Part shown: one piece after another, positions 1 through 9,100 of the stretch
Layout of the letters: each line of letters starts with the position of its first letter
How positions within the stretch are numbered: position 1 is the stretch's first letter
Source of the DNA: Halovivax cerinus
Lineage (GTDB): Archaea > Halobacteriota > Halobacteria > Halobacteriales > Natrialbaceae
Direction of reading: 5' to 3'
Assembly (NCBI RefSeq): GCF_024498195.1
Contig: NZ_CP101824.1
Coordinates: 3,348,001-3,412,000, forward strand
DNA: 64,000 nt
Translations under genes and position numbers: made by a program
The notes under the pieces: generated by a model
What the model was told of the DNA's origin: nothing
The model's database searches: none
Seen by the model: the letters and a program-made list of their open reading frames with translations, nothing else

Positions 1-130
1 GAAGGTCGTCGTACCGAACGCGTCGGCCGTCGACGACGGCACCGCGGTCGTGGGTCGCGGACCGGCGACGGCTGACCCGGCAGCCGACCCTGCGTCGCTC
101 AGTGCCCGCGTCGAATCACTTCTCGAGTAG
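1..130 (+). CDS. 3' end of an unidentified protein
   Basis: An open frame entering from the left edge runs to a TAG at 128-130 and gives 42 residues. The tail is rich in Ala, Asp and Pro and ends in a short amphipathic segment (SARVESLLE). Codon use is high-GC and haloarchaeal, so it is probably real. Too little of the protein is present to name a family. Confidence 0.5.
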   Translation, partial: KVVVPNASAVDDGTAVVGRGPATADPAADPASLSARVESLLE

Positions 131-263
131 TGGACGAACGCCGTCCGGCGTACCGGGACCGTCGAGTGCTGGACGGACGAGTCGACGACCCATACCGGTC
201 CGACTCCATCCGGAACAACTCGCAACGGGCTCAAACTACCGAATTGTTTAATACGTAGCGTTC

Positions 264-1079
264 GTGCAATGGGATATGGCAGATCTTCGGGACCTCGGGC
301 TGTCAGAGTATGAAGCACGCGCATACAGGTCTCTGCTCAAAACTGGACCCACAACGGCCAAGGAGTTGTCGCGCGCGAGTGACGTGCCGATGGGCCGTAT
401 TTACGACGTGCTCAACTCCATCGAACAGTACAATCTGGTGCGAACACAGACGGCGAGTCGGCCGAAGAAGTACGTTGCCGTCGAACCGTCGACGGCGCTC
501 GATCGATTGCTCGAGGACAAAAAGCGAGAACTCCAGGAGAAGGTCGAACAGTACCAGTCCATCGTCGACGAGCTTTCGAACGAACTCGTCGCCAGCGAAC
601 CCGTCGAAGAGCAGTTCTGGACGGCGGCGATCGGACCCTCCGATACGTTCGACCTCCTGCTCGAACGGCTCGCGGCGGCCGACGACTCGATCGTGATGGT
701 CGCGGCCGACCCCTCCCCGCAGATCGACGTTCGAACCGTTGGCGAGTCGGTGCTCGACGAACTCGAGGCAGCACTGGATCGGGGCGTGCCGGTCGACGTG
801 CTCATGACCCGAACGCTCGTCGACGAACTCTCCGCCAACGTCGGACGTCGCTATCGACGAACCCTACAGTCGCGAGAGGGCTTCGACGTCAGGACGTCGG
901 AGCGGGTGACGGGTTCGTTCAACGTCATCGACGGTATGGAGGTCTGCATTCAGGTTCCGAATCCACTCTCCTCGGGCGAGATATTCGGAATGATAGACCT
1001 GAAGGACCCGGACTTCGTCTCGGAGGTGTACGAGGAATTTCACCCGAAGTGGCGAGAGGCCGATCCGCTCGAACTGTAG
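264..1079 (+). CDS. TrmB-family transcriptional regulator
   Basis: This is a 271-residue DNA-binding regulator. Residues about 8-75 form a TrmB-type winged helix (LGLSEYEARAYRSLL, then TAKELSRASDVPMGRIYDVL). A short coiled coil follows at about 80-110, then a C-terminal domain of the TrmB effector-binding type at about 115-265. TrmB proteins in haloarchaea usually control sugar and central metabolism, but nothing here shows the effector. The frame begins with GTG at 264, and an in-frame ATG lies at 276. The T/A-rich stretch at about 239-252 suggests a promoter just upstream, so the transcript is probably leaderless or nearly so. The gene is monocistronic and faces mptA tail to tail. Confidence 0.85.
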   Translation: MQWDMADLRDLGLSEYEARAYRSLLKTGPTTAKELSRASDVPMGRIYDVLNSIEQYNLVRTQTASRPKKYVAVEPSTALDRLLEDKKRELQEKVEQYQSIVDELSNELVASEPVEEQFWTAAIGPSDTFDLLLERLAAADDSIVMVAADPSPQIDVRTVGESVLDELEAALDRGVPVDVLMTRTLVDELSANVGRRYRRTLQSREGFDVRTSERVTGSFNVIDGMEVCIQVPNPLSSGEIFGMIDLKDPDFVSEVYEEFHPKWREADPLEL

Positions 1080-1133
1080 TCTTCGGCCGGGTGCACAACA
1101 CGGTAGCCGCGCCTGAGTGTGGCCAGAGGACGC

Positions 1134-2063
1134 TTAGGCCGATCGAATTTCCTCCCGAAGCGTCCCGACGTCGATGACGCGCTCTGCGTGTGCGTTGTGC
1201 TGGTGGATAGACTCGTCGTTCGACTGCTTCATCGTCACGACCGCGTCGTCCGGCAGGTGGTGGAACTCCTCGACGACGCCCTCAGCCATCGAGCGCACGC
1301 AGTCCTCGACGAACTTGGCGTCGGCGTGGGACTCGTAGGTCATGTGATCTTCGTCCGGCCGCTTCGCCAGGTTGTAGATTCTGGCGCTCATCGCGTCGCG
1401 CGCGATATCGATGACGTCGTCTAAGTCCACCTGCGGGTCACCGTCGGCTTCGACGGTGAGTGTGGCGTGGCCGCGCTGGGAGTGGCCCGGCTGGGGCACC
1501 TCGTCTAAGAACGCGTCGATCGTCTCGTCGTCGACCCCGAGGTCCTCCAGAGCCGTACGTGCGCGCGCTTCCGACATCCCCTGCGAACAGGGACAGACCG
1601 TCATCCCGTCGACGCGGGCACCGATCTCCTCGCGCGTCCCGTCATCGGTCGCCGACGCGGACGCGATGATGTCGACCGTGTGCTGGGTCTCCCGGTCGCT
1701 CTCCGGTGTCCGCTCGCGGCGCATGAACGCCGCCTCCATCGACACCTCGGCCCGCGTCGTGTAGTCGTGTTTCTGGAGCAAGCGGCTGGCCGCGTCGCCG
1801 CAGACCTCCTCAGCGCGGTAGGCCTCCTCCCGCGTCGCGTCCTCTAAAATCTCGTCGATGACCTCCATGTTCCGACTCATATCAGCGCCCTTTCGCCACG
1901 ATGGAAGGTCGACGAAGACGTCGAACTCGGCCATCAACACGATCGGTCGCTTGCCGTTTCTGGCGAGTTTGACCAGTTTCTCGACGCCGGTGACGCCGAC
2001 CTGGCTCAACCCGACGGTCACGTCGGGAGCGCCCGCCTGCACGTCCGGCAGTTGCTTACTCAT
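1134..2063 (-). CDS. mptA: GTP cyclohydrolase MptA (type IV/IB family)
   Basis: This 309-residue enzyme opens the purine ring of GTP, the first step of archaeal pterin synthesis. In haloarchaea it feeds both tetrahydrofolate-type pterins and the 7-deazaguanine (archaeosine) pathway. The protein has the COG1469/FolE2 layout: an N-terminal segment typical of MptA ([19 protein letters not shown]), the metal-site cysteine motif [12 protein letters not shown] near residue 165, and conserved histidines downstream ([17 protein letters not shown]). I placed the start at the ATG at 2063 because it begins the conserved N-terminus. The open frame continues upstream, but that part is unlike the family. 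The gene is convergent with trmB and divergent from the ZIP transporter gene. Confidence 0.93.
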   Translation of the reverse strand: MSKQLPDVQAGAPDVTVGLSQVGVTGVEKLVKLARNGKRPIVLMAEFDVFVDLPSWRKGADMSRNMEVIDEILEDATREEAYRAEEVCGDAASRLLQKHDYTTRAEVSMEAAFMRRERTPESDRETQHTVDIIASASATDDGTREEIGARVDGMTVCPCSQGMSEARARTALEDLGVDDETIDAFLDEVPQPGHSQRGHATLTVEADGDPQVDLDDVIDIARDAMSARIYNLAKRPDEDHMTYESHADAKFVEDCVRSMAEGVVEEFHHLPDDAVVTMKQSNDESIHQHNAHAERVIDVGTLREEIRSA

Positions 2064-2343
2064 CGGGTGTATCCTGGGACGACGCGCGATTAGACCTTTC
2101 GGAACGAGCGACGGGATCCAGACGACAGGACGTTTCCGCAGCCGTGGACGAATCGGAGTCGACCGATGCCTCGCGCACCGCGCGTAGTGGAGGCGCCGAC
2201 ACACCTGCCCATGTCGAGTCTCCGACACACCGATCCCGTTCGTACTGCGCCCGGCGATCTGCGGTGCGGTGTCGACGTGCCGCGCGTGTCGCTGTACCGC
2301 ACGAAACGAGACTCCAGACTGCCCGCCCTGTGTTTTAGGATTG

Positions 2344-2369
2344 CCAAAATTTGGTTTCCGAATTGGGAA
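2344..2369. promoter_or_regulatory. Two adjacent palindromes upstream of the ZIP transporter gene
   Basis: Bases 2344-2354 read CCAAA-A-TTTGG, a perfect inverted repeat. Bases 2356-2369 read TTCCGAATTGGGAA, with one mismatched pair. They end 32 bp before the ATG at 2402, just upstream of a T-rich TATA-like stretch (about 2370-2377). Placement next to a divalent-metal transporter suggests a metalloregulator operator. The rest of the 2064-2401 interval shows no gene. Confidence 0.4.
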
Positions 2370-2401
2370 GTGTTTTTGCACGTGGAACCATAGATCCGGA
2401 T

Positions 2402-3304
2402 ATGGTAGCGATCGAGAACCTCGTCCTCGTCTTCGTCGCGGGGCTGATAACCGCACTCGCGACCGGGCTCGGGGCGATCCCGTTCTTCTTCGTCGACGAC
2501 TTCAGCGACCGATGGAACGTCGCGCTCTGGGGCGTCGCGTCGGGGATCATGGTCACCGTGTCCGTCTTCGGACTCGCGGACGAGGGACTTGCGTACACCG
2601 AAGGCGGAATCCCGACGATGCTCGTCCTCGGGTTGCTCGCGGGCGTCGTGCTGGTCGAGGTCGGTGACGCCGTCCTGGATCGCGTCGACGTCGGCGGCGA
2701 CGCACAGGCCGCACACGACCACGACGCGCCCCTTGAGGACGACGTTCAGACCGACGGTGCGGGTCACGCTCACGACGACCACGCCCTGGAGGCGAAGGCG
2801 ATCGCCCAGGGGAATCCGAAGACCCTGTTGCTCATCCTCGGTATCCTCACGATTCACAGTTTCCCCGAGGGCGTCGCCGTCGGCGTCTCCTTCGCCGAAC
2901 TCGGATTCGACGGCGGGCTCTCGGTCCTCGGCTTCTCGATCCCCCTGCTCGCGGTGTTCATGACTATCGCTATCTCGATCCACAACATCCCGGAGGGGAC
3001 CGCCATTGCGATCCCGATGCGCGCGATGGGCCTCTCGAAGTGGCGGATGGTCGGCGCCGCCATCTTCTCCAGCCTGCCCCAGCCCATCGGCGCGGTCATC
3101 GCCTACGGGTTCGTCTCCTGGGCCCGGGACTTCCTCCCCTTCGGCTTCGGCTTCGCCGCCGGCGCGATGGTGTACCTCGTCGTGACCGAGTTCATCCCCG
3201 AGGCGCTCGAAACCGGTGAGAACCTGCCAAACGGCGGATACAGGGAACTCGTAATCGGGTTCGGGGCGGGCGCGTTGGCGATGCTGCCGCTGATGGTACT
3301 CTGA
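2402..3304 (+). CDS. ZIP-family divalent metal transporter
   Basis: This 300-residue polytopic membrane protein probably imports zinc or another divalent metal. The family signatures are clear: [13 protein letters not shown] in one transmembrane helix and [12 protein letters not shown] in the next, which together carry the His/Glu/Pro metal-path residues. Between the third and fourth helices lies a His/Asp-rich loop (AHDHD, GHAHDDH), the usual variable metal-binding loop of ZIP proteins. The ATG at 2402 is chosen because it opens directly into the first hydrophobic helix ([18 protein letters not shown]). An extension to 2351 would run through the palindromic promoter. The two palindromes upstream suggest metal-dependent control. 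Confidence 0.92.
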   Translation: MVAIENLVLVFVAGLITALATGLGAIPFFFVDDFSDRWNVALWGVASGIMVTVSVFGLADEGLAYTEGGIPTMLVLGLLAGVVLVEVGDAVLDRVDVGGDAQAAHDHDAPLEDDVQTDGAGHAHDDHALEAKAIAQGNPKTLLLILGILTIHSFPEGVAVGVSFAELGFDGGLSVLGFSIPLLAVFMTIAISIHNIPEGTAIAIPMRAMGLSKWRMVGAAIFSSLPQPIGAVIAYGFVSWARDFLPFGFGFAAGAMVYLVVTEFIPEALETGENLPNGGYRELVIGFGAGALAMLPLMVL

Positions 3305-3640
3305 AGGTACGAGCCGCACAGACCGACGGGGGCGACGTCTCGTGGCGCACAGACTACAGCCGTGCCCGCCATGACGAGCATGTTCGCGCCCCAACGAACG
3401 AACCACCTGCCGATAGACGGTAGCTACATAGACGGAAACCCACGAGACAGAAACGGCGGTAGTGTCGAGGTCCCACACAGTCGACGAAACGGTTCTGCAG
3501 CGACAGTCTGTGCTATCCGGCGAGCGATCGACACCGAACGGGGAACGAAGCGCTCCTGGATTGGTATCACGACCGCAGTAATATTTATAATACGATAGCT
3601 TTTTGCACCACTACTAACAGATATCGCGACGGGTAGGGAC
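3305..3640. other. Intergenic region with promoter, no gene seen
   Basis: No convincing coding frame is seen between the ZIP gene and the next regulator. A strong TATA element (TTTATAATA, 3584-3592) lies near its end and would start a transcript near 3615, leaving an untranslated leader of about 70 nt before the start codon at 3688. Confidence 0.5.
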
Positions 3641-3691
3641 ATGGTACGGAGCGTGGATCGGTCGGCGGACGACGAGAGGGCAGATCGATGA
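3641..3691 (+). CDS. Possible 16-residue upstream ORF coupled to the Bat-like gene
   Basis: An ATG at 3641 opens a 16-codon frame (MVRSVDRSADDERADR) that ends in TGA at 3689-3691. This TGA overlaps the ATG of the downstream regulator as ATGA. It lies inside the expected leader of that transcript, 49 nt after the TATA element. The overlap is typical of translational coupling, but the peptide has no recognisable features and may simply be chance. Confidence 0.3.
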   Translation: MVRSVDRSADDERADR

Positions 3692-5898
3692 TAACGAGAT
3701 TTCTGTCGGTCGATATCGTGCTACTCGTCGTTTCGACGCTCACGAACGCCGGTCTCGCGGTGTACGCCATTCGCAATCGCCAGGAGCCGGGGGCAATCCC
3801 GTTCGGTCTGTTGATGTGCTCGCTCGTCGTCTGGTCGGGTACGTACGCTGTCGGACTCCTCACGGCCGATCCGTACTGGCGGATGCTCGTCCTGCGAATC
3901 ATGTGGCTGGGCCTCACGACCCTCTACGTCTGGCTGTTCCTGTTCGCCCTCTCGTACACGGGAAACGGCGACCTCCTCACGCGACGATCGCTCGCGCTGG
4001 TGTTCGTCATCCCGGCCGTCATCACCATCGCCGTCTGGACCAATCCGTGGCACCACCTGTTCTGGATCGACCAGTCCGTGGTGATCGTCGACGGACTGGC
4101 GGTGATGGATCCGGTGTTCGGACCGCTGTTCTGGGTACAGGTCGTCTTCAGTTACGCGCTCATCGCCATCTCGGCCAGCCTCCTGCTGAGACTCATCTAC
4201 CAGTCCGACTATCTCTACGCCGACCAGTCCGTGTTACTGATCGTCGGCATCGCCGCCCCGCTCGCGATGAACATGATCGATATCGTCGGTGTACTTCCAC
4301 AGCCCGGCGTGGATTACACGCCCCACGCGTTCACCGTAACGGGCCTCGCCTTCGGGTACGCACTGTTTCGTCGCCAGCTGTTCGACCTCGTGCCGGCGAC
4401 CCGGCAACTGGGTCGTCACGCGGCGATCCGTCAACTGGACGACGGCGTCGTAATCGTCGACACCGAACACCGGATCGTCTACTGCAACGCTTCCGCCGGC
4501 GATGTCATCGGCGCCGACCCTGCGGACCTCCTCGGCGTCAACGTCAGAGCCGTCGTCGACGATTCGCGAATCGACTTCGGGCCCGCTGACGCCCTCGCCG
4601 AGATAGACCGCGACGATCGCACCTACGAGGTCCGAACGTCCCCGATAACGGACCGCCGCGACCGCCTCATCGGACACACGCTCGTCGTCCACGACGTCAC
4701 CGCACGAATCGACCGGGAACGGCGACTCGCGGCCCAGCGCGACGAACTCGAGACCGTTAGCGACCTGAACACGGTCCTCCGCGGGGTCAACCGGGGGCTC
4801 GTCTCTGCGACGAGCCGAGACGAGATCGAGCGAACGGTCTGTGAAGAGGTAGCCGACGCCGACCTCTACCGGACCGCGTGCATCGGCGACGTGGCGACGT
4901 GGACTGGCGACGCCGACCGCTGGTTCGTCGCCGGCGACCACGAGGTCGATTCGGCTCCACTCGCGATCGACGGCGACGAATTCGAGGATGACGACGACGG
5001 ACGTGTCGACGTCTCGTCTGAGCCGATAGTGCGAGCCGATCACGTCGACGAGGTGGACGGGACGTGGATCGTCGTTCCGCTCGCCTACGGCCGTACGGTC
5101 TACGGCGCGCTCGGATTGCACACGAACCGACCGTCAGTCAGCGATCGGGAACGGTCCGTCCTCGCAGAGCTCGGCGAAACCGTCGGTCACGCGATCAACG
5201 CGGTGGAGAGTCGCCTGCTCCTCACGGCGGACGCCGTGATCGAACTCGAACTCCAGTGTACGGACGAAGCAGACCCGTTCGTGGCCACGGCCTCCGAACT
5301 ATCGTGTACGCTCGAGATCGTCGGTATCGTTCCCGGACAGGGGTCGGGTATCGTCGCCTACGTCGGCGTGGACGGCGCCGATACTGCCGACGTAGCCGAC
5401 GCGTTGGGAACGACAGAGACTGGCCGCGTCCGGACGATAAAGGAGGGGAGCGACGGGCTTCTCGAATGGACCGTGACCGGTGGCGCGCTGTTGCAATCGC
5501 TTTACGCACACGGTGCACACGTCGACGCGGCGAGAGCCGACGGTGACACGGCGACGTACGAACTCGCGGTCGCCTCCGAGTCGGACGTGAGAGTCATGCT
5601 CGATCACGTCTCCCAGGAATTCCCGTCGACCCGTGTGCTGTCGAAACGCGAACGATCCGGTCCGGTCGATCGCCCCGAGGCGATCGGGGGGAACATCCTA
5701 CAGGACCTGACCGATCGACAGCGAGAGGCCGTCGAGGCCGCCTACCGCGCGGGCTACTTCAACTGGCCTCGCGATTCGAACGCCGAAGAAGTCGCCGAGA
5801 CACTCGACATCTCCTCGGCGACGTTGCATGGACACCTCCGGAAGGCTCAGCACTCGATACTGACCGACATATTCAGCGACGAGTCTTCGAACCGGTGA
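3688..5898 (+). CDS. Membrane-anchored Bat-like regulator (7TM-PAS-GAF-BAT-HTH_10)
   Basis: This 736-residue multidomain sensor-regulator has, in order: seven hydrophobic helices (about 1-225) of the histidine-kinase N-terminal 7TM type; a PAS domain (about 245-345, GVVIVDTEHRIVYCN); a GAF domain (about 355-500); the GAF/HTH_10-associated BAT domain (about 510-665); and a C-terminal bacterio-opsin-activator helix-turn-helix (about 671-728, LTDRQREAVEAAYRAGYF). There is no histidine-kinase domain, so signal input and DNA binding sit on one chain fixed in the membrane. Relatives control opsin, light- and oxygen-responsive genes. The targets here are unknown. The ATG is preceded by a coupled 16-codon ORF. 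Confidence 0.88.
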   Translation: MITRFLSVDIVLLVVSTLTNAGLAVYAIRNRQEPGAIPFGLLMCSLVVWSGTYAVGLLTADPYWRMLVLRIMWLGLTTLYVWLFLFALSYTGNGDLLTRRSLALVFVIPAVITIAVWTNPWHHLFWIDQSVVIVDGLAVMDPVFGPLFWVQVVFSYALIAISASLLLRLIYQSDYLYADQSVLLIVGIAAPLAMNMIDIVGVLPQPGVDYTPHAFTVTGLAFGYALFRRQLFDLVPATRQLGRHAAIRQLDDGVVIVDTEHRIVYCNASAGDVIGADPADLLGVNVRAVVDDSRIDFGPADALAEIDRDDRTYEVRTSPITDRRDRLIGHTLVVHDVTARIDRERRLAAQRDELETVSDLNTVLRGVNRGLVSATSRDEIERTVCEEVADADLYRTACIGDVATWTGDADRWFVAGDHEVDSAPLAIDGDEFEDDDDGRVDVSSEPIVRADHVDEVDGTWIVVPLAYGRTVYGALGLHTNRPSVSDRERSVLAELGETVGHAINAVESRLLLTADAVIELELQCTDEADPFVATASELSCTLEIVGIVPGQGSGIVAYVGVDGADTADVADALGTTETGRVRTIKEGSDGLLEWTVTGGALLQSLYAHGAHVDAARADGDTATYELAVASESDVRVMLDHVSQEFPSTRVLSKRERSGPVDRPEAIGGNILQDLTDRQREAVEAAYRAGYFNWPRDSNAEEVAETLDISSATLHGHLRKAQHSILTDIFSDESSNR

Positions 5899-5996
5899 GG
5901 CGAGACGGACGGCGATCGACGGGCCTGGAATCCGAATCGAGACACCGAACGCGGTATCGACACCCGATCGGACGACGAGCAGCCAGGCCGTGACGA

Positions 5997-6488
5997 TTAC
6001 TCGACCACGAGTGACCGACCTGCGAGGATTGTGACCACGAGACCGACAGCGGAGAGACCGAGATACTGGAGCGGGGCACCGTCCTCGACGAGGTACGCGG
6101 TGCTGGGATCGTCCGGCTGGACGTACGCGGTCACGGTCTCGCCCTCCGCGTAGTTCTCGAGGAAGTGGGTGGCGGGTTCGGGTGTGTTTCCCTCCGGAAC
6201 GCACCCCGAACCCGCACCTGGGCAGAGGGTATCGCTCGTGTACACCTGCCCGCCGTAGGAATACTCGTACTCGACGCGTGGTCGGTACTCGTCGTCAGTC
6301 CTGTCGTTCGGCGCATCTCCGGGTTCGGCGTCGTACACCTCGCTCGTGAGGACGGTCGCCTCCACCGATTCGGCGCCCCAGGTCGCCTGTTGATCACTGA
6401 CGAAGAGGGCGGCTCCGGCGACGATAAGCAGGATGCCGAAGACCACCGGGACGAGTGTGTCGAGTGTGTCACTCACGGACGTCACCAC
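5997..6488 (-). CDS. DUF3592-type membrane protein
   Basis: This 163-residue protein has two transmembrane helices, at about 13-30 and 142-158, around an extracytoplasmic beta-rich segment with the DUF3592 pattern (RPRVEYEYSYGGQVY, followed by AEGETVTAYVQPDDPSTAYL). The loop contains two cysteines separated by six residues (LCPGAGSGC). Function is unknown. Related haloarchaeal proteins are common and usually monocistronic. Confidence 0.75.
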   Translation of the reverse strand: MVTSVSDTLDTLVPVVFGILLIVAGAALFVSDQQATWGAESVEATVLTSEVYDAEPGDAPNDRTDDEYRPRVEYEYSYGGQVYTSDTLCPGAGSGCVPEGNTPEPATHFLENYAEGETVTAYVQPDDPSTAYLVEDGAPLQYLGLSAVGLVVTILAGRSLVVE

Positions 6489-6696
6489 ACCTGAGTCGCC
6501 CTCTCGACGACGCCTGTCTCGACGGTCGCCGGAGTCGAAGCCGTCGACCCGATCGGTTCGGCCGTTCGCGTGTGGTAGTGAGTGAACGATCCATTCTCGA
6601 ACGGTTACGAATGCTACGAGAACCGTCGACCCGATCGTCCATCCTGGAGTACCGTGCTACCGGCTGAAACGCGGCCATCCGTTCCCCACATTTCGC

Positions 6697-7497
6697 TCAC
6701 CAAATCACCGCGAGAGAGCCGAATACGAGCAACAGCGCGCCGACGAACCCGACGATGCCCGCCATCCCGTAGGCGAGGTACGCGCCGATCGTTCCGCCCG
6801 TTCGCGCCTGTGCGCGTCCCACGCCAGAGACGATGAACAGGTCCGGCTCCGCTCCGCCCGCGATCGCGACGTCGTCACCGTCCCAGTCCGCCCGGTCGAC
6901 CGCTTCGCCGAGGACGTACACGTCTTCGCCCGGGTGGATCGAGCCCTGTTCGTAGCGCCGATCGTAGTCACGCCACCGATTCGTATCGCCGATCGAGATC
7001 GACTCGGCCGTCGCGGCGTCGGGATCGTCGGCCAGGTCCGCCACGTCGGGAACGGTACGCCCCCGCTCGATGACCGTGTTATCGTCGAGTCTGTAATCGG
7101 CCTCGTCCGGCGTGTCGACGAGCACCGACCCGGTCTCGTCCTCGACGCGGAACGGAACGGCGTGACTCGCCTCGTGGAGTACCTGTCGCTCGACGTGTTC
7201 GTCGTCGGGGCCGGCCGTATCGACAGGGTCGTCTTTCGCGACCACCCTCGACTGGCTCACCAGGGCCACTTCGCCCGTCAACTCGGTCGTCACCGTTCCG
7301 TCACCCTCCTCGATGCGGGCGGTCCCCTCGATGGCGACCGTCGAACCCGGTTCGAGCGACCCGATATCGGAGACGTCGGTGTTGGCGATTCGATCGGACT
7401 GCATGCGGTAGAACCGCCCCTTGTCGTAGAGGCCGTACGCCACGCCAACCATGACGAGCCCGAAGGCGGGCATCATGAGTGCGACAGGATCGACCAT
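6697..7497 (-). CDS. GIDE-domain membrane protein of unknown function
   Basis: This 266-residue protein has an N-terminal helix (about 5-23), a soluble beta-rich middle and a C-terminal helix pair (about 235-265). The pattern GSIHPGEDVYVLGEAVD near residue 190 resembles the GIDE domain found in mitochondrial MUL1-type proteins and in many archaeal and bacterial membrane proteins that lack the RING finger. There is no RING here. The role is unknown. The neighbouring DUF3592 gene runs in the same direction with a 208-bp gap, so a shared transcript is not obvious. Confidence 0.65.
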   Translation of the reverse strand: MVDPVALMMPAFGLVMVGVAYGLYDKGRFYRMQSDRIANTDVSDIGSLEPGSTVAIEGTARIEEGDGTVTTELTGEVALVSQSRVVAKDDPVDTAGPDDEHVERQVLHEASHAVPFRVEDETGSVLVDTPDEADYRLDDNTVIERGRTVPDVADLADDPDAATAESISIGDTNRWRDYDRRYEQGSIHPGEDVYVLGEAVDRADWDGDDVAIAGGAEPDLFIVSGVGRAQARTGGTIGAYLAYGMAGIVGFVGALLLVFGSLAVIW

Positions 7498-7792
7498 CGC
7501 TACGAACCCCCGGGGGTCGCCAGAGCGCGTTCGATCTCCGACGCTATCGACCGGCAGCGTCCCGGCGTCGTGGTTCGTGGGGACAGTCGTGCGCTCGTCC
7601 GCGAGCGCGTCGTCCGTCCGACCGTTCGCTTCGACTCGTTTCTCCCGTTTCGACGTACAGACACGGCAAACACACTCGACCGGGGGGCTATATGACGCGA
7701 CCCTAGGTGGCTAGGGAAGATCGAGCGGCCCCGGCATACACACGAGTGAGTTCGGGACCCGAGAAGCGAGTGCAGTTTCGGGCGCCTAGGGG

Positions 7793-8062
7793 ATGGTCGA
7801 TAGAGCCGATGCGCTCGCCACGGTGTTCGAATCCAACAGGATGGACGTCATCACGGACGCACTCCGCGAGTACCTTCAAGCGGTCATGCACGACGACGAA
7901 ATCAAACAGGAGATCGCCGGTGCGTACTACGACGACGACCTCACCTTCGACCAGTTGACGGAACTCCTGGGACACGAAGAAGCCGCGAACCATCGCGTGC
8001 TCAAAACGCAACTGAGCGAGGCGTTCATCGACGACGCGGCGGAGGAGTTGGCCGACCCGTAG
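7793..8062 (+). CDS. Putative antitoxin-like protein paired with a broken PIN toxin
   Basis: This 89-residue acidic protein has a short helical N-terminus and a C-terminal segment (YYDDDLTFDQLTELLGHEEAANHRVLK) of the helix-turn-helix type seen in haloarchaeal PIN-associated antitoxins. It is followed directly by an ATG that begins a PIN-domain N-terminus, the usual antitoxin-toxin order. That toxin gene is cut off after about nine codons. The family assignment is by resemblance only. The N-terminus looks shortened, with no clear RHH strand, so this gene may also be decaying. Confidence 0.55.
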   Translation: MVDRADALATVFESNRMDVITDALREYLQAVMHDDEIKQEIAGAYYDDDLTFDQLTELLGHEEAANHRVLKTQLSEAFIDDAAEELADP

Positions 8063-8089
8063 ATGTCGGTACTCGTTGCCGATACGTCC
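8063..8089 (+). pseudogene. Truncated 5' end of a PIN-domain (VapC-type) toxin gene
   Basis: Directly after the antitoxin stop codon, an ATG opens the residues MSVLVADTS. This is the classic first strand of haloarchaeal PIN-domain toxins, with the first catalytic Asp in ADTS. From about 8088 the sequence turns abruptly AT-rich. The continuing frame shows no PIN motifs and its codon use differs from the neighbours. I infer that an insertion or deletion end falls inside the toxin gene. Confidence 0.55.
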
Positions 8090-8146
8090 TTATATTTCCT
8101 ATTTGGGGTCTCACACCCCATGCAAAATTTGCTCTGGAATGGTACC

Positions 8147-8668
8147 CTATTTACTCATGAGAGATTCTATAAATTCGCGGTTGCTCGGTATATCCCGATC
8201 CGACTTCATATAATTGTAATATTCCTCATTGAAACGAGTTACCGCGTTATCTCTCCCATCAGATTGGGAGATTCTGTTAGTGGACTCGGCAAACAATTCA
8301 GCAAACTGAATACAGTTCTCGGTCGCATCTAGAGATTCGGTAACGATATTACGAGCTTTTGTCGGTAATCCAGATTCATACTCGGAAAGCCGGGAGAACG
8401 TTTCCTTGGCATCCCTGAATTCACCTAAAGAGAGTGTAAACATATCACCAGATTTAGAATACATGTCAGAATCAAATTTCTCTCTTCCCAATTCTACGAT
8501 CTCATTTCCCTGTACGAATTGTTGATAACCATCTTCGTACTTTTCAGCCAATTTTTTCTGGTTATGTGTTAATTTCTTTCGGTCGAAAAATCCCAGACAA
8601 CCTGAAAGAGTGACAGGGCACGTTACGGAAATGATGGAGAGGCAATATCTACGGTTGTATGTATCCAT
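8147..8668 (-). CDS. Putative lipoprotein of an AT-rich island
   Basis: This 173-residue protein has an N-terminal hydrophobic signal ending in a lipobox (VTLSGC, Cys-24), followed by a charged helical domain without recognisable motifs. It is probably lipid-anchored on the outer face of the membrane. Codon use (AAT, AAA, TTT, TCA) is markedly more AT-rich than in the rest of the window, which points to acquisition from a plasmid or virus. No homologous family is recognised. Confidence 0.6.
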   Translation of the reverse strand: MDTYNRRYCLSIISVTCPVTLSGCLGFFDRKKLTHNQKKLAEKYEDGYQQFVQGNEIVELGREKFDSDMYSKSGDMFTLSLGEFRDAKETFSRLSEYESGLPTKARNIVTESLDATENCIQFAELFAESTNRISQSDGRDNAVTRFNEEYYNYMKSDRDIPSNREFIESLMSK

Positions 8669-8740
8669 AATTCTATGTGATAACCTAAAGTGTGGTATCT
8701 CAGGGGTATACGATTGTAGTTCCAGTCACCAGCTATATTG

Positions 8741-9065
8741 TTAGTCAATCAAACCATCTGTTGCTTCATCCTTTGTAATCTGCCATTTCCCTGGGCTGAA
8801 TACACCACCAAATTCTACACCTGCAGGACCTGCACCACCAGATATAGATTCAACTATTAACGCAACCCAACATATATCTTTCGAAAATTTAGGACGATAT
8901 ATCAACGAAGGTCTCAAACGATAGTGATGGATTTACCACTTACTTACCGATCTGTACAGTAGATACGGAGATACATTTCGCTTCAAATCCGTCATGGAAT
9001 GTAGTTTCGTGGTCGAATCCAAACCGTGACGGTGATCGCCTCATATTCGCCAGGCTCAACTCATA
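8741..9065 (-). pseudogene. Decayed AT-rich coding remnant in several frames
   Basis: On the minus strand three overlapping protein-like fragments appear in different frames without good start codons. One (about 9065-9000) reads PGEYEAITVTVWIRP. One reads FDHETTFHDGFEAKCISVS. The third (stop at 8741-8743, open back to 8932) contains VESISGGAGPAGVEFGG and ends QITKDEATDGLID. Shifting frames and absent starts suggest an inactivated gene belonging to the same AT-rich island as the lipoprotein. Chance cannot be excluded. Confidence 0.3.
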
Positions 9066-9100
9066 GTGAAATCCCTTCCCTACGCCTATTCCTCGCAGAA

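Noticed and set aside
2090-3478. Long minus-strand frame over the ZIP transporter
   Set aside because: Low-complexity Arg/Glu/Asp shadow of a clear transporter gene; no start or promoter of its own.
8063-8332. 89-codon frame continuing the PIN toxin start
   Set aside because: Only the first nine codons resemble a PIN domain; the rest is AT-rich, lacks the later acidic residues and runs antisense to the lipoprotein gene.
8090-9100. Insertion sequence or transposase in the AT-rich island
   Set aside because: No transposase motifs or terminal inverted repeats were found; the tRNA-end repeats point to site-specific integration instead.
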